Below, one piece after another: positions 26,759 to 36,150 of a stretch of DNA of 64,000 bases. Source of the stretch: Nitrospiraceae bacterium (GTDB lineage Bacteria; Nitrospirota; Nitrospiria; Nitrospirales; UBA8639); the NCBI GenBank assembly GCA_020632595.1, contig JACKFF010000001.1:1069441-1133440 (forward strand). The letters run 5' to 3'. The position numbers were made by a program, and so were the translations under genes. The notes below the pieces were generated by a model that was given only the letters and a program-made list of their open reading frames with translations, ran no database searches and was not told the DNA's origin. Within the stretch, counting starts at the first letter, position 1. Each line of letters starts with the position of its first letter.

Positions 26759-28378
26759 TTACTTGTAAAAGGTTGAACCAACCATCGATGCGGGAATCTC
26801 TTGAGCTGGATGGGGTTCTGCAACAGCCGCCACATGATGCGTCAAGATTCCTTGTGCATAGTAGGTTTCCGTTACTGGTTGCAACAACACATACACAGCC
26901 AGAAGTCCCCCGAGCGTCATGGTGACCGTATAGGGAAGTGCCATCCACACCATCCGGCCATACGAAAGCCGAATAAGTGGGGCAAGACCGGACGTCAACA
27001 GAAAAAGAAAAGCCGCTTGCCCATTTGGAGTGGCCACACTAGGAATATTGGTCCCCGTGTTAATAGCGACCGCCAAAAGATCAAATTGATCGCGGGAAAT
27101 CACTCCCTGCTGAAATGCCCGCAGCACCTGTTCTATATAGATCGTGGCGACGAAGACGTTATCGCTAATAGCGGAAAGAAGGCCATTGGCAATAAAAAAC
27201 ATGCCGATTTGATGTCCACCTTCCATGGACAGAACATAATGGATAATGCCTCCGAAAAGGTGTTGCTCCTGGATCACCGCCACAACTGAAAAAAACACTA
27301 CCAGGAGGGCCGTAAACGGGAGAGCCTCTTTAAATGCCTCCCCCAACCGATGCTCCTCGATAATGCCATTGAAGGCGGTCACTCCGACGATGACCGATAA
27401 TCCAATAATGCCAACTTCCGCCAAATGAAACGCCAGGGCGGCAATTAACCAGATCATAGCCAGACCCTGAACGATCAAACGGGCCTTAAACCGATCATCC
27501 ATCTTACGTGAGGTCTCCTGGTCAAACCGCCAAAGAATATCCCTGACCACGGGAGGAAGACTGAATCCATACCCAAACCATCGGAATCGTTCAACCAGGA
27601 CACAGGTCAAGAATCCCACAATCAGCACCGGGATGGTCACAGGAGACATGCGAATAAAAAATTCAATAAAATTCCACCCCGCCTTCTCTCCGATCAACAG
27701 ATTTTGGGGTTCTCCGACTAAGGTGCAGACACCTCCCAGCGCAGTTCCAACCGCTCCATGCATTAGAAGATTCCGTAAAAACCTTCGAAACTCCTCCAAA
27801 TTCGAGCGATGAAGAGTGCCAACCCCATGATCCAGGGTATGGTCATAATCATCCTGAACACCTTTACCTGAGGCCACCCGATGATACACTTTGAAAAATC
27901 CCACGCCCACGGCAATGATGACTGCCGTCACCGTGAGGGCATCCAGAAATGCTGACAAAAACGCTCCCAGCCCCGCAAATAACAAAGCCAGGGTAGTCTT
28001 CGATCTGACCTCGAGAAGGACTTTCGCAAAAACAAACAGCAATAAATCCTTCATGAAGTAAATCCCGGCCACCATGAAAATCAGCAGAAGAATGACCTGA
28101 AAATTATTCAATGCTTCGTGGTAGACGGTTGCTGGTTTGGCCAGCCCGATCAGCACCGCTTCAAGGGCCAACAAACCACCTGGTTGAAGAGGATAACTTT
28201 TCAACGCCATAGACAAGGTGAAAATAAATTCAAGAACGAGGCACCAGCCCGTGAAAAATGGACCGGCGGCATACAATAAACAGGGATTAACTATGAGGAA
28301 AGCGAGAATCGTTCCTTTATACCACCTCGGAGCATGGTCGAGAAAATTTTGTTCAAATGCACGAATAAACGGTAACAC
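26759..28378 (-). CDS. nhaB: NhaB-type Na+/H+ antiporter (copy 2)
   Basis: 539 residues, a close paralogue of the protein at 247-1839 over nearly its whole length (e.g. EFIFTLSMALKSYPLQPGG, GGVCTLVGEPQNLLIGEK, AINTGTNIPSVATPNGQAA). The C-terminal ~25 residues differ. It starts with GTG at 28378; a GGAG lies about 13 bases upstream. It follows the sulP gene by 58 bases on the same strand, so a bicistronic sulP-nhaB operon is likely. An antiporter beside a possible Na+/HCO3- symporter would recycle Na+ brought in with bicarbonate (inference). Confidence 0.92.
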   Translation of the reverse strand: MLPFIRAFEQNFLDHAPRWYKGTILAFLIVNPCLLYAAGPFFTGWCLVLEFIFTLSMALKSYPLQPGGLLALEAVLIGLAKPATVYHEALNNFQVILLLIFMVAGIYFMKDLLLFVFAKVLLEVRSKTTLALLFAGLGAFLSAFLDALTVTAVIIAVGVGFFKVYHRVASGKGVQDDYDHTLDHGVGTLHRSNLEEFRRFLRNLLMHGAVGTALGGVCTLVGEPQNLLIGEKAGWNFIEFFIRMSPVTIPVLIVGFLTCVLVERFRWFGYGFSLPPVVRDILWRFDQETSRKMDDRFKARLIVQGLAMIWLIAALAFHLAEVGIIGLSVIVGVTAFNGIIEEHRLGEAFKEALPFTALLVVFFSVVAVIQEQHLFGGIIHYVLSMEGGHQIGMFFIANGLLSAISDNVFVATIYIEQVLRAFQQGVISRDQFDLLAVAINTGTNIPSVATPNGQAAFLFLLTSGLAPLIRLSYGRMVWMALPYTVTMTLGGLLAVYVLLQPVTETYYAQGILTHHVAAVAEPHPAQEIPASMVGSTFYK

Positions 28379-28436
28379 CGTAATACAAAATCTCCAGAAA
28401 AATCATTCACAAGCGAGTGGTGTAAACCACCGTGCT

Positions 28437-30236
28437 CTAATTTACCGTTAAAACCGGTTCTTTATGGGCTTGTAACCTCACCTCCACAGCCTTCTTTTCC
28501 ACGATCTGCATAGCGGTATCCAAAGCCTCATTAAAATGTGTGCAGATATAGTCTTCATTCAGTCTGGAAAGCTCATTTAAATCGGCAAGAACCTGTCGGG
28601 TTCGAGGGGACATGCCGGCGGTTAACACCGCCACCCCGCGACTGTTGGCAGCTTCTATTAAATCGCCTAACGCGTAAGCACCCGACAAATCTAATTCATC
28701 CAACCATTTGCAACGAATGATGAGCACATCTTTGCTATCAAGATGTTCCACTGTCTCGTTCAACCAATCGATCGCACCGAAAAATAACGGACCGTGAGGA
28801 CGGACGATGATAATCCTGTCACGAACAATATGCTCAAAACGACCGCTCAACTCTCCCATATTGGCCCCATTCAGGCTGATTTTTCTGGCATAATCCCTGG
28901 CGAAGGAAAAAATGAGGTCTTCTTCTTCCTGTTTCACATCTTCATCCCGTTGACTGAGATCCGCTTTATAGCGATCAGACTGGTCTTTTACAAAACGGAA
29001 AAACGCCACTGCGAGTCCCATCGCCATGGCAGACAGGAGATTCCAAAACACAGTCATGAAAACCACCAGCCCAAATACCATCAAATCAGAGGTCGGCAGT
29101 CTTCGAACCACAGGCAGGACTCGCATATCCAGAATGTCATAGCCGGCCTTGAGGAGAATCCCGGCCAAGGCGGAAAGAGGAATGGACGCCGCCAATGAAC
29201 CCAGTCCGAAAATGAACGATAGAAGGACAAGCCCCATGGTAATGGACGACAAACGGGTACGAGCCCCACTCTGGATATTCACCACACATGGCATGGTATT
29301 CGTGGCCCCCCCCAGCCCTCCGACCAATCCTGAAAAGAGATTGGCTGATCCTTGGGCAACCAATTCACGGTCACTATTATGATGTGTGCCGGTCATATTA
29401 TCGACAATGAGACAAGTCAGGAGACTATCAAATATACATAACCCCGCCAGAGCTGCAGCCGGGACAAAGGCCTTTTCCAAGATATCGAGGTTGGGAAGGT
29501 ATAGCTCAGGTAAGCCCGTGGGAATATTTCCAATCTTCGGGATGTCTAGCCCGAGGACAACCGTGGTTACAGTACCGGCCAATAAGCCGATCAATGGACC
29601 TGGAAGCCAGGTCACAGGAGAAATTTTTGGCCAAACAATGACAATGAGTAAGGTCAATAAGCCGACTCCCAATGCCACCGGAGAGGCATGGGCCAAACTG
29701 GAGGGCAATTCCGTAATGGCGGAGGTAATACTTTTGACGCCGGGAAGTCCCAAAAACGGGTTGAGTTGCAGCAACATGTACAACACACCCAAACCCGTCA
29801 TAAATCCGGAGATGACTGAATAGGGTGTGAACTTGATAAATTGCCCGAGCTTCAACAGCCCCAACGCAATCAAAATAAAACCAGCTAAGGCGATGGTCGT
29901 GAATACGAAAACCAGATCGGGGCTCCCATCGGCCAATTTATTGGTCTGAGTCATGGAAAGGATTTGAATGGTCATGGGTCCCGTCGGCCCACCAACCGAC
30001 CACGCTGACCCGCTTAAGGGGCCCGCAATAAGACCGGCCGCCACTGCCGACCACATGCCCGCAATTGCTCCGAGCCCGGAAGCCACACCGAAGGCCAAGG
30101 CCATGGGAAGCACCACCATCGCCACAGTGATCCCCGCCAGCACATCCCCTCGCACATTGCTGGCAATCCCTTTGAAATTATCTTTAAAATTGAAATCTTT
30201 AAGATATAGACGAATACCCGCTGTCAGGTGCTCCAT
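28437..30236 (-). CDS. SulP-family anion permease with STAS domain (possible bicarbonate transporter)
   Basis: 599 residues from the ATG at 30236, which has GGAGG about 9 bases upstream. The membrane domain has the SulP pattern: VRGDVLAGITVAMVVLPMAL, FGVASGLGAIAGMWSA, GGPTGPMTI, and CIFDSLLTCLIVDNMTGTHH. The cytoplasmic STAS domain covers about 465-580 (DVLIIRCKWLDELDLSGAYAL). SulP proteins carry sulfate, bicarbonate or other anions; BicA-type members are Na+/HCO3- symporters. Location upstream of nhaB, in a window full of Na+ and inorganic-carbon genes, favours bicarbonate. Substrate not proven by sequence. Confidence 0.88.
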   Translation of the reverse strand: MEHLTAGIRLYLKDFNFKDNFKGIASNVRGDVLAGITVAMVVLPMALAFGVASGLGAIAGMWSAVAAGLIAGPLSGSAWSVGGPTGPMTIQILSMTQTNKLADGSPDLVFVFTTIALAGFILIALGLLKLGQFIKFTPYSVISGFMTGLGVLYMLLQLNPFLGLPGVKSITSAITELPSSLAHASPVALGVGLLTLLIVIVWPKISPVTWLPGPLIGLLAGTVTTVVLGLDIPKIGNIPTGLPELYLPNLDILEKAFVPAAALAGLCIFDSLLTCLIVDNMTGTHHNSDRELVAQGSANLFSGLVGGLGGATNTMPCVVNIQSGARTRLSSITMGLVLLSFIFGLGSLAASIPLSALAGILLKAGYDILDMRVLPVVRRLPTSDLMVFGLVVFMTVFWNLLSAMAMGLAVAFFRFVKDQSDRYKADLSQRDEDVKQEEEDLIFSFARDYARKISLNGANMGELSGRFEHIVRDRIIIVRPHGPLFFGAIDWLNETVEHLDSKDVLIIRCKWLDELDLSGAYALGDLIEAANSRGVAVLTAGMSPRTRQVLADLNELSRLNEDYICTHFNEALDTAMQIVEKKAVEVRLQAHKEPVLTVN

Positions 30237-30587
30237 TTCTAATTTCCTCCGACCCACCGTCCAACTCGTCACCGTTTAGACAAGAAGGCAGAAATATGCC
30301 CTTCAAATATACAATAAGCTTCATCCGCAACATACATACCAATAATCAAGCAGATAGGGTCCAAAAAAATTTCTTTTATTTTTCTTTTTAATTTTCATAA
30401 TATCTGTCCCGAGATCCCATCCCAGTTATAAACAGTTTTTTCTCGCTAAGATCTTATGTGCGAATTCGTACGGTGTGAACTGTGCGAAAGTGACCCTGAT
30501 ATGCCACGCACAAGAAAAGAGGACAACTCCCTTAAAGGAAAGATGAAGGCGCGGGCAAGTGAAAATTTATCCGGACTAATTGAGGAA
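30237..30587. other. Intergenic region upstream of sulP, AT-rich
   Basis: Carries the upstream region of sulP (minus strand) and the end of the porin transcript. Around 30360-30405 it is a long T-rich tract on the plus strand. No convincing gene; a GC-N10-CC match near 30290 is too poor for a sigma-54 call. Confidence 0.4.
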
Positions 30588-31979
30588 TTAGAATGTCAAT
30601 GTCGCCATAGTATAGACATAGTTGACATCGGCCGTCCCAGGGCTTTGTGGCACACGATCAAAATAGGAGCCTTTGAAAAAACGCGTATATCCCACCTCAA
30701 ATGTTGTATGTCGGAAATAACCTGCCTGAGGGGCCCACGTTATTGAGCTATCCAACATATTGCCAAGGAAAGTGCCCGCGCGACCGGTCGGGTCCTGCAG
30801 ACCGCTACCCACAAAAGGGCCGCGGCCATCTGCTAGCCAGAAGGCGCGATAAGATACCATCAACCTGACCGTGGAGATCGGCTGCAGAGTCGAGCGAAAC
30901 CCAATAGGTGAAAAAATATTGGATGGAAAGATGATGCCCAAAATTCCGGTTGGTCCATATTCTGCGCGACGTTTTGCGAACAAGAAATCAAAATTCTTTT
31001 TCGGGTTCCTGTCTCCGGACGCATAGTCGAACAAATAAACAAATCGTAAGGGCCATTTGGTCGCAAAACTATAGCCCACCTCTCCGTGATGTCGATGTGC
31101 AAAGTGATTCGTATGATCGACCTCTCCAGTCTGGTAAATCGATTCTATCTCATAATCAAATTGTTCTTTTGCAGGCTTGGACAATACTCGAAATCCCATG
31201 GTGGAAAGATTACGTTTTTGGAGATTCGTTCCCTCATTTAACTGAAAGAAATATGACTCCCCATTAGCCCAGGGGACATGGCGGCTGGAAATCGACGCAC
31301 CGGAAAAGTAGCTAATGGGGCTAGTCCAATCCGGGCTAACCGTATGACGTTGGACCGGTTGCGTGACAAAGGCCCGGAGACTCCAATCAGAGAGTTTATC
31401 CCCCCCAAGGATCAATTGCACACCATCAAATGATGGCGTAAAGCTTCCAAAACGATGGCCTGCGATGAGACGTCCTTCTCCAAAGTCCATGACTAAACGG
31501 CCGACTTCCAACCTGCCGGAGGTCCCTGTTCCCAAAAAATTCTGCGACACCAGATCAAGATGGAGTTGAAAAATATCCAGATGATCGACAAAATTGGGAT
31601 TGTGATCCTGTCCCCGATCAGCTACCGGGGCCCGAAAATCTGCAAGTTCCAGTGTGAATCGGATGGGATCCCAGATATCCTTAATTCCCAACAAAATCCT
31701 CGTCCGCTGTGCAACCATCTGATCACTTCCTGCTGTGCCTTTGGTAAAACTTTGATTAAACGTTTCATAGCGGGTTCGATGTTCAATTCCCAAATCCAGC
31801 CATTCCGGTGTCAGAGTAGAAAGAGTATTAGGCTGTTGCAAAACAATTTTCAGGCGATCAAAATCACTCGGGAATTCTTTGATATGAGTTCCATTTACAG
31901 CCCCATGGACGGGTTTTTCCACTGACAGACCTCCAAGAGCGAAAAGGAGGCCTATACAAAAGACTCCAACTTTTTTCAT
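30588..31979 (-). CDS. Alginate-export-type outer membrane porin
   Basis: About 463 residues from the ATG at 31979, which has GGAG six bases upstream (a longer frame adds five residues). Signal peptide ~1-26 (AHG-like cleavage, GLSVEKPVHGA). The rest alternates polar and hydrophobic residues as in a beta-barrel and ends with Phe (TMATLTF). WLDLGIEHRTRYE near the start, and QRTRILLGIKDIWDPIRFTLELAD, resemble the alginate_exp/AlgE-like porin family. The solute is unknown. A good sigma-54 promoter lies about 75 bases upstream, next to the divergent NtrC-type regulator gene region. Confidence 0.8.
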   Translation of the reverse strand: MKKVGVFCIGLLFALGGLSVEKPVHGAVNGTHIKEFPSDFDRLKIVLQQPNTLSTLTPEWLDLGIEHRTRYETFNQSFTKGTAGSDQMVAQRTRILLGIKDIWDPIRFTLELADFRAPVADRGQDHNPNFVDHLDIFQLHLDLVSQNFLGTGTSGRLEVGRLVMDFGEGRLIAGHRFGSFTPSFDGVQLILGGDKLSDWSLRAFVTQPVQRHTVSPDWTSPISYFSGASISSRHVPWANGESYFFQLNEGTNLQKRNLSTMGFRVLSKPAKEQFDYEIESIYQTGEVDHTNHFAHRHHGEVGYSFATKWPLRFVYLFDYASGDRNPKKNFDFLFAKRRAEYGPTGILGIIFPSNIFSPIGFRSTLQPISTVRLMVSYRAFWLADGRGPFVGSGLQDPTGRAGTFLGNMLDSSITWAPQAGYFRHTTFEVGYTRFFKGSYFDRVPQSPGTADVNYVYTMATLTF

Positions 31980-32052
31980 CGAATCTCCATACAAGACAGA
32001 AGCTGGCTATAATAATTTTCATTTTCAAAATTTTCCTATTCATCTTTTGCCA

Positions 32053-32068
32053 CGCAAAACTAGTACCA
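32053..32068 (-). promoter_or_regulatory. Sigma-54-type promoter of the porin gene
   Basis: Minus strand reads TTGGTACTAGTTTTGCG: GG (32067-32066), ten bases, GC (32055-32054), with TGGTAC and TTTGC boxes. Expected transcript start near 32042, about 60 bases ahead of the porin ATG. Confidence 0.6.
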
Positions 32069-32429
32069 ATTTCCAGACATCGAGGAATCTGACCACGGTA
32101 TTGGAGAGGCACAATAAAGATGCGTCCCTGCTCTTTCCAATTGCCATAACCGTCATGCTAAGGGTGATGCAGAGGATTTCAATTGATTTTTATATTTGCC
32201 GCCTGTCCTTATCAGAATTTCCCCTGGCTGCTGCCTTCAGCCACAGTGGCCATAACCTGCAAAGAAATGGTGCCATTTCACACATGATCTCCTGTGCATC
32301 ATCGCACCCCAGCTGATTTTTCCGCTCACTATCAACCAATCCTTTGAATGAGATAGCAGTGCAGAAAATCGAACGATACTATTGGCCGAGCTTAATGGAT
32401 TGAGCCTGATCAAATACGAGGGAAATATC
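32069..32429. other. Non-coding gap between porin promoter and NtrC-type gene
   Basis: About 360 bases between the porin sigma-54 promoter and a small open frame. This is where upstream activator sites for the porin promoter would be expected, but I could not define a repeated operator by eye. Confidence 0.35.
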
Positions 32430-32561
32430 ATGGGCATAGCCTTTGCTTGGTTTGTAAAACATGATGAGGCCCTGCCTCTTCCTGGTGAATGGTTCATTGG
32501 AGTGGAGATCCTCCGAAAGTCAGTCCTGACAATCCAATACCCCTTGGATACGGGACAATGA
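32430..32561 (+). CDS. Possible small protein, 43 residues
   Basis: ATG at 32430 with GAGGG eight bases upstream opens a frame MGIAFAWFVKHDEALPLP, then GEWFIGVEILRKSVLTIQ, YPLDTGQ, ending in TGA at 32559-32561. Composition looks protein-like and the ribosome site is good. No family recognised, and it may be a remnant of a longer gene. It precedes the NtrC-type gene by 171 bases on the same strand. Confidence 0.35.
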   Translation: MGIAFAWFVKHDEALPLPGEWFIGVEILRKSVLTIQYPLDTGQ

Positions 32562-32732
32562 CGGGAGGCTCTCTTTCCAATGAATACAAAAGCAAAACAC
32601 TCATACCGTAAAAAAGATCACCTGTCCTCAGAACTCCTCTCCTCTGCGGTTGATATCGATGACCAAAGATGGGAAAGTACAGTAAGCTGCGGCTGTACAG
32701 CTTATTTACTGATCTCCTAAACAAGGACGGCT

Positions 32733-34121
32733 ATGCGTGCAACAATTTATGTAACCGACGATGATCAAAACGTGTGTGCTGCGTTAAGTCGCCGGTTGGT
32801 AAAAAAAGGGCACCACGTGAGAAGCTTCCATTCAGGCCCCTCGCTCATTGAGGCGTTGGAACATGAACTGCCCGATTTGCTGTTCCTGGATCTTAAAATG
32901 CCGGAAATGGATGGACTCGAAACTTTACGCCAAATTCGACAAAAGATCCCGAAAACCCTGGTTGTGATGCTGACTGCTTATGGGAGCGTGGAAGATGCGG
33001 TGGAGGCGATGCGGCTGGGTGCTTATGATTTTTTGATAAAATCCATCGATTTTTCAACGGTTGATCCAGCCTTACATCGAGCCATCACCTTCCTGGAGCT
33101 ACGGCGCCGAATTGAGTTTTCTGCTTCTGAGAAACAACGTCAGTATTCCTGGGAGCATGTGATCGCCAGGAGTCCAGCCATGACCAGGGTCGTTGAACAA
33201 CTCAAATTTTTCGACGCTCAGGACACCCCCTTAGTGTTTCTTCAAGGGGAAGTGGGGACGGGGAAAGAATTCTTGGCACGCATTCTTCATTATAATAGCC
33301 ATAAACAGCTCGGCCCGTTTGTCACCGTCAGTTGCAACGAACAGAGGGGATCACTCCTTGAACCTCAGATATTTGGATATGAACGAGGGGCATTTAGTGG
33401 TGCCAGCCAAAGCATGCCGGGAGCATTTGAACATTCCGATGGGGGAACCTTATTTGTTGATGAGATTGAACATCTGCCAATTCCCGTTCAGGGATCCTTG
33501 GCCGATGCCATTCGCACCCGTGAATTTTGTCGAATGGGAGGATTTGACCGCCTCCCAACCAACAATCGAATTGTGGTGACCAGTTCGATTCCACTGGACC
33601 AACCAGGGTACCAGGAAATATTTCATCCAGAATTACGTTCTCTTCTCGAAAAACAGCAGCTCTTCATTCCTCCCCTTCGGGAACGGAAAGAAGATATTAT
33701 CCCTTTGGTGATCAAAACCATTCACGCCTATGGTGAAGAGATCGGCCGTCCAAAGCTCGACATTGATTCTTCGGTACCTCCGCTACTGGATACGTACCAA
33801 TTCCCGGGGAATATTCGAGAATTAGAGGCCATGATTCGCAGGGCGGTGTTGTGCTCGCAAGGACCTGTCCTTACTTCTCTGGACTTTTACTCCCAACATC
33901 CTGGCAGCGGAGAAGGTCTCCCTCCAAATACTGGTCGGGTGCTTTTTGAAATCGGCGGCCACAGTCTACAGGATATCCAAGTCATGGTGATTGACGAAGT
34001 CTTACGATTTACCAAGCAGGACAGAGAACAGGCGGCTGGCTATCTCCATATTTCTACACAGACACTGGATGAATATATTCAATTACGAAAAAAAATCTCC
34101 CATGAGACAGAGCGGTCGTGA
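32733..34121 (+). CDS. NtrC-like response regulator with degenerate AAA+ motifs
   Basis: 462 residues, a paralogue of the regulator at 23121-24509 with the same length and a near-identical receiver start (DDD/Asp53/Lys103 retained). Walker A (GEVGTGKE, 172-179) and Walker B (TLFVDE, 239-244) are present. The sigma-54 contact loop reads GAFSGA (219-224) in place of GAFTGA. The segment that carries arginine fingers in the family (FREDLxxRLN) reads FHPELRSLLEKQ (about 297-308), so at least one finger is lost. The C-terminal helix-turn-helix is kept (EQAAGYLHISTQTLDEYIQ) but diverged. It may be a weak activator, or a decoy or co-regulator of the intact paralogue. No kinase gene is adjacent. Confidence 0.85.
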   Translation: MRATIYVTDDDQNVCAALSRRLVKKGHHVRSFHSGPSLIEALEHELPDLLFLDLKMPEMDGLETLRQIRQKIPKTLVVMLTAYGSVEDAVEAMRLGAYDFLIKSIDFSTVDPALHRAITFLELRRRIEFSASEKQRQYSWEHVIARSPAMTRVVEQLKFFDAQDTPLVFLQGEVGTGKEFLARILHYNSHKQLGPFVTVSCNEQRGSLLEPQIFGYERGAFSGASQSMPGAFEHSDGGTLFVDEIEHLPIPVQGSLADAIRTREFCRMGGFDRLPTNNRIVVTSSIPLDQPGYQEIFHPELRSLLEKQQLFIPPLRERKEDIIPLVIKTIHAYGEEIGRPKLDIDSSVPPLLDTYQFPGNIRELEAMIRRAVLCSQGPVLTSLDFYSQHPGSGEGLPPNTGRVLFEIGGHSLQDIQVMVIDEVLRFTKQDREQAAGYLHISTQTLDEYIQLRKKISHETERS

Positions 34122-34680
34122 GAAAGCAGCGGTAGGGCCTCCGTTCATTCGCCTTTCCCTTTTGGCACATTCTTATTGATTCGGGTAAGAATCCTCAAAA
34201 CTCCCTATGCTCAAAGGCAGGGCCTCAGGCCTTTGACAGGCAGTTGCCATGGCCCCACCGACTGTTTAAACACTTTCGTCATAACTTTCCTTCCACTATC
34301 ATCCTCAAAGCTCCCCGCTGAATAGGGCGTAAGGGTTTCTGAACAAAAAGCTGCCTTTCCAGAAGCCGCCGAATTTTCCGCCTGGAGAGATTCTCTTACA
34401 TGTCCAGTACTGCTATTCATTGCTTCAACTAGGGTCGTTACCTGAACCCACACAATTATAGTTCAAGAAATGTTTAGCACAGTTCACATGGCGCGATCTC
34501 GCACCCGCTCCCTTCTGCTGCTTTGCTGAAAAAAGAAAAAAATACCCATAACCCCAAGTAATTCCTTATATTTTTCAGGGAAAAGCAGGACCCATCACCG
34601 GCACTCCCTTTCCTTTGACCTATTCGTTATGGGAAACCTATCCACATTCCGAAAACTCATCGAACAGGGAAAATGCACCC
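34122..34680. other. Non-coding gap after NtrC-like gene
   Basis: Contains an 8-bp perfect inverted repeat at 34211-34218/34229-34236 (TCAAAGGC/GCCTTTGA) about 90 bases after the regulator stop, possibly part of a terminator though no T-tract follows. No gene seen. Confidence 0.4.
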
Positions 34681-35423
34681 ATGCCGACTCTATCGGCACT
34701 CGTTTCTCCCTCAACAAAAAATCCTCCAGGGTCCTTCGATTTCAAGAAAACCTTGGAACCGCATTTCCCCAGGTGCCTACCCCTCGGATGCCTTCGCGGA
34801 ATATTCCCAATTCCGGTTACACCCCCTTTGGCATGAATCAGAAAAACTCAATCGCCTGCGTGAGCGTGTGTCGGGACAAGATAACCACCCAATTCATGAA
34901 AAGACTCCATAATGCCTGGAATGGAACATTTAAGTTTTCAAGTCTGGCCGGAAGTTGTATCTCGGTGTTACGGGACTTCAAGCCGCCAATCATCATGCTC
35001 CCAATACTGATGGCAGAGAAAGATACGTGCATTTTGCCTTTTCCCATACCGCCATCGATGGCCACCCAGGATCCCAAGTCTTCCCACAAGCTTGGGGCGT
35101 ATTGATTTAAATACTCTAAGACCCTTCTCAAGGAGAAGCCAGCCTGGACCTGAACCCGGAAAACGTGGAGCAGAACCTCTCAGACAGACTGTTTAGAAAA
35201 TTGGTATTCGGAGAAATTCCCGATTTGGTAACTTTTGACCAAAGCCACCCAACATATCGTCCGAGAAGATCTTGAACGTATGATCCAACTAACCGTCAAT
35301 CCCAGCAAAACCGACTATGCGGTATTAACTAGTGTGCAAATTCACAGGCCATCCCATACAGACTGGATTTGGATGGAGACTTCTTAAGTTTTCGTTGATG
35401 GGAAAAGAAACCCATTATTTTAA
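34681..35423 (+). pseudogene. Decayed coding region, several frameshifts and in-frame stops
   Basis: Protein-like stretches follow each other in changing frames. From the ATG at 34681 comes GSFDFKKTLEPHFP, then one frame over GAYPSDAFAEYSQFRLHP and LWHESEKLNRLRERVSG. Then EHLSFQVWPEVVSRCYG, RERYVHFAFSHTAIDGHPG and, further on, TQHIVREDLERMIQLTVNP with SKTDYAVLTSVQIH, WIWMETS, a TAA stop, and VFVDGKRNPLF in the same frame. I infer one or two ancestral genes. I do not recognise the family. Confidence 0.45.
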
Positions 35424-36032
35424 AAATTTATCATGATTCGGCCAATACTTGGGCGATTTCATCAAAACCTTAGCCTGACGCGTTTCAAAAGGTGAATCTA
35501 GCCATATAGCCCAATAAGTATTAAGTATTTTTAATAGCCCTGGGGGTACGTAATGGTGAAATTTACAAGCACAGGCAACAAGCTCTAGGACATCCAAGCC
35601 TCGATATCTCCCAACTCATCAAAGTTAAATCCGAAAAGGTTGCAAAAAATCCCCAAATGCATTCACTTGTGGAATAAATAAAATAAAGGCAGGGATCCCT
35701 CCCCAGCCACGCCGAAAAGGACTCACCTGACTCTGTCTTATTTCTGACTACCCCAAGATATAATGGGCTTTAAGGCCTCGGTAATTTTTCTCTAAGGCCT
35801 CACCTTCCTCAAAAAAAGCATTTTACCCCTCTACACAACCTCCTCTGATAGCCGGTGTGCTTTTAGTTCTTATTAGATTATACCCATTACCTTCAATATT
35901 AGAGCGATATCGCACGGTCCTTACTTGATAAATCCGCTCGTTTTCACGTTTACGAATGAATGCTCTTTTCTTTTATATATATAAGCAATTGAATTATTTA
36001 GTTAATTTATAAATCATCACCATAAAACCATT
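35424..36032. other. AT-rich non-coding region
   Basis: Base composition becomes strongly AT-rich towards 36000. A minus-strand open frame (35415-35597, 60 codons) contains protein-like text but lacks a clear start signal. No other gene seen before the sigma-54 promoter. Confidence 0.35.
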
Positions 36033-36048
36033 TGGCATTTTCCTTGCT
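36033..36048 (+). promoter_or_regulatory. Strong sigma-54-type promoter of two micro-ORFs
   Basis: TTGGCATTTTCCTTGCTTT: GG at 36034-36035 and GC at 36046-36047, ten bases apart, with TGGCAT and TTGCT boxes, close to the family consensus. Expected transcript start about 36059, some 34 bases before the first micro-ORF. Confidence 0.75.
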
Positions 36049-36092
36049 TTTTAACAATATAAGATCAAGAAATATTAGGAGGATGATCAAAA

Positions 36093-36149
36093 ATGGAAGG
36101 CTTTACTCTTATTTTACTTATCACATGGGCGGTACTTTCGAGATTTTAA
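36093..36149 (+). CDS. Micro-ORF 1, 18-residue hydrophobic peptide
   Basis: MEGFTLILLITWAVLSRF. A good Shine-Dalgarno sequence (TTAGGAGGATG) lies upstream, within a transcript predicted from the sigma-54 promoter at 36033. One short membrane-inserting helix. Its stop is one base before the start of the next micro-ORF, so the two are likely translated together. Too short for family assignment. Confidence 0.5.
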   Translation: MEGFTLILLITWAVLSRF

Positions 36150-36150
36150 T

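Noticed and set aside
30284..30302. Possible sigma-54 promoter upstream of sulP
   Set aside because: GGCA and TGC boxes are present but the spacing is 9 when the GGCA box is aligned; the fit is poor.
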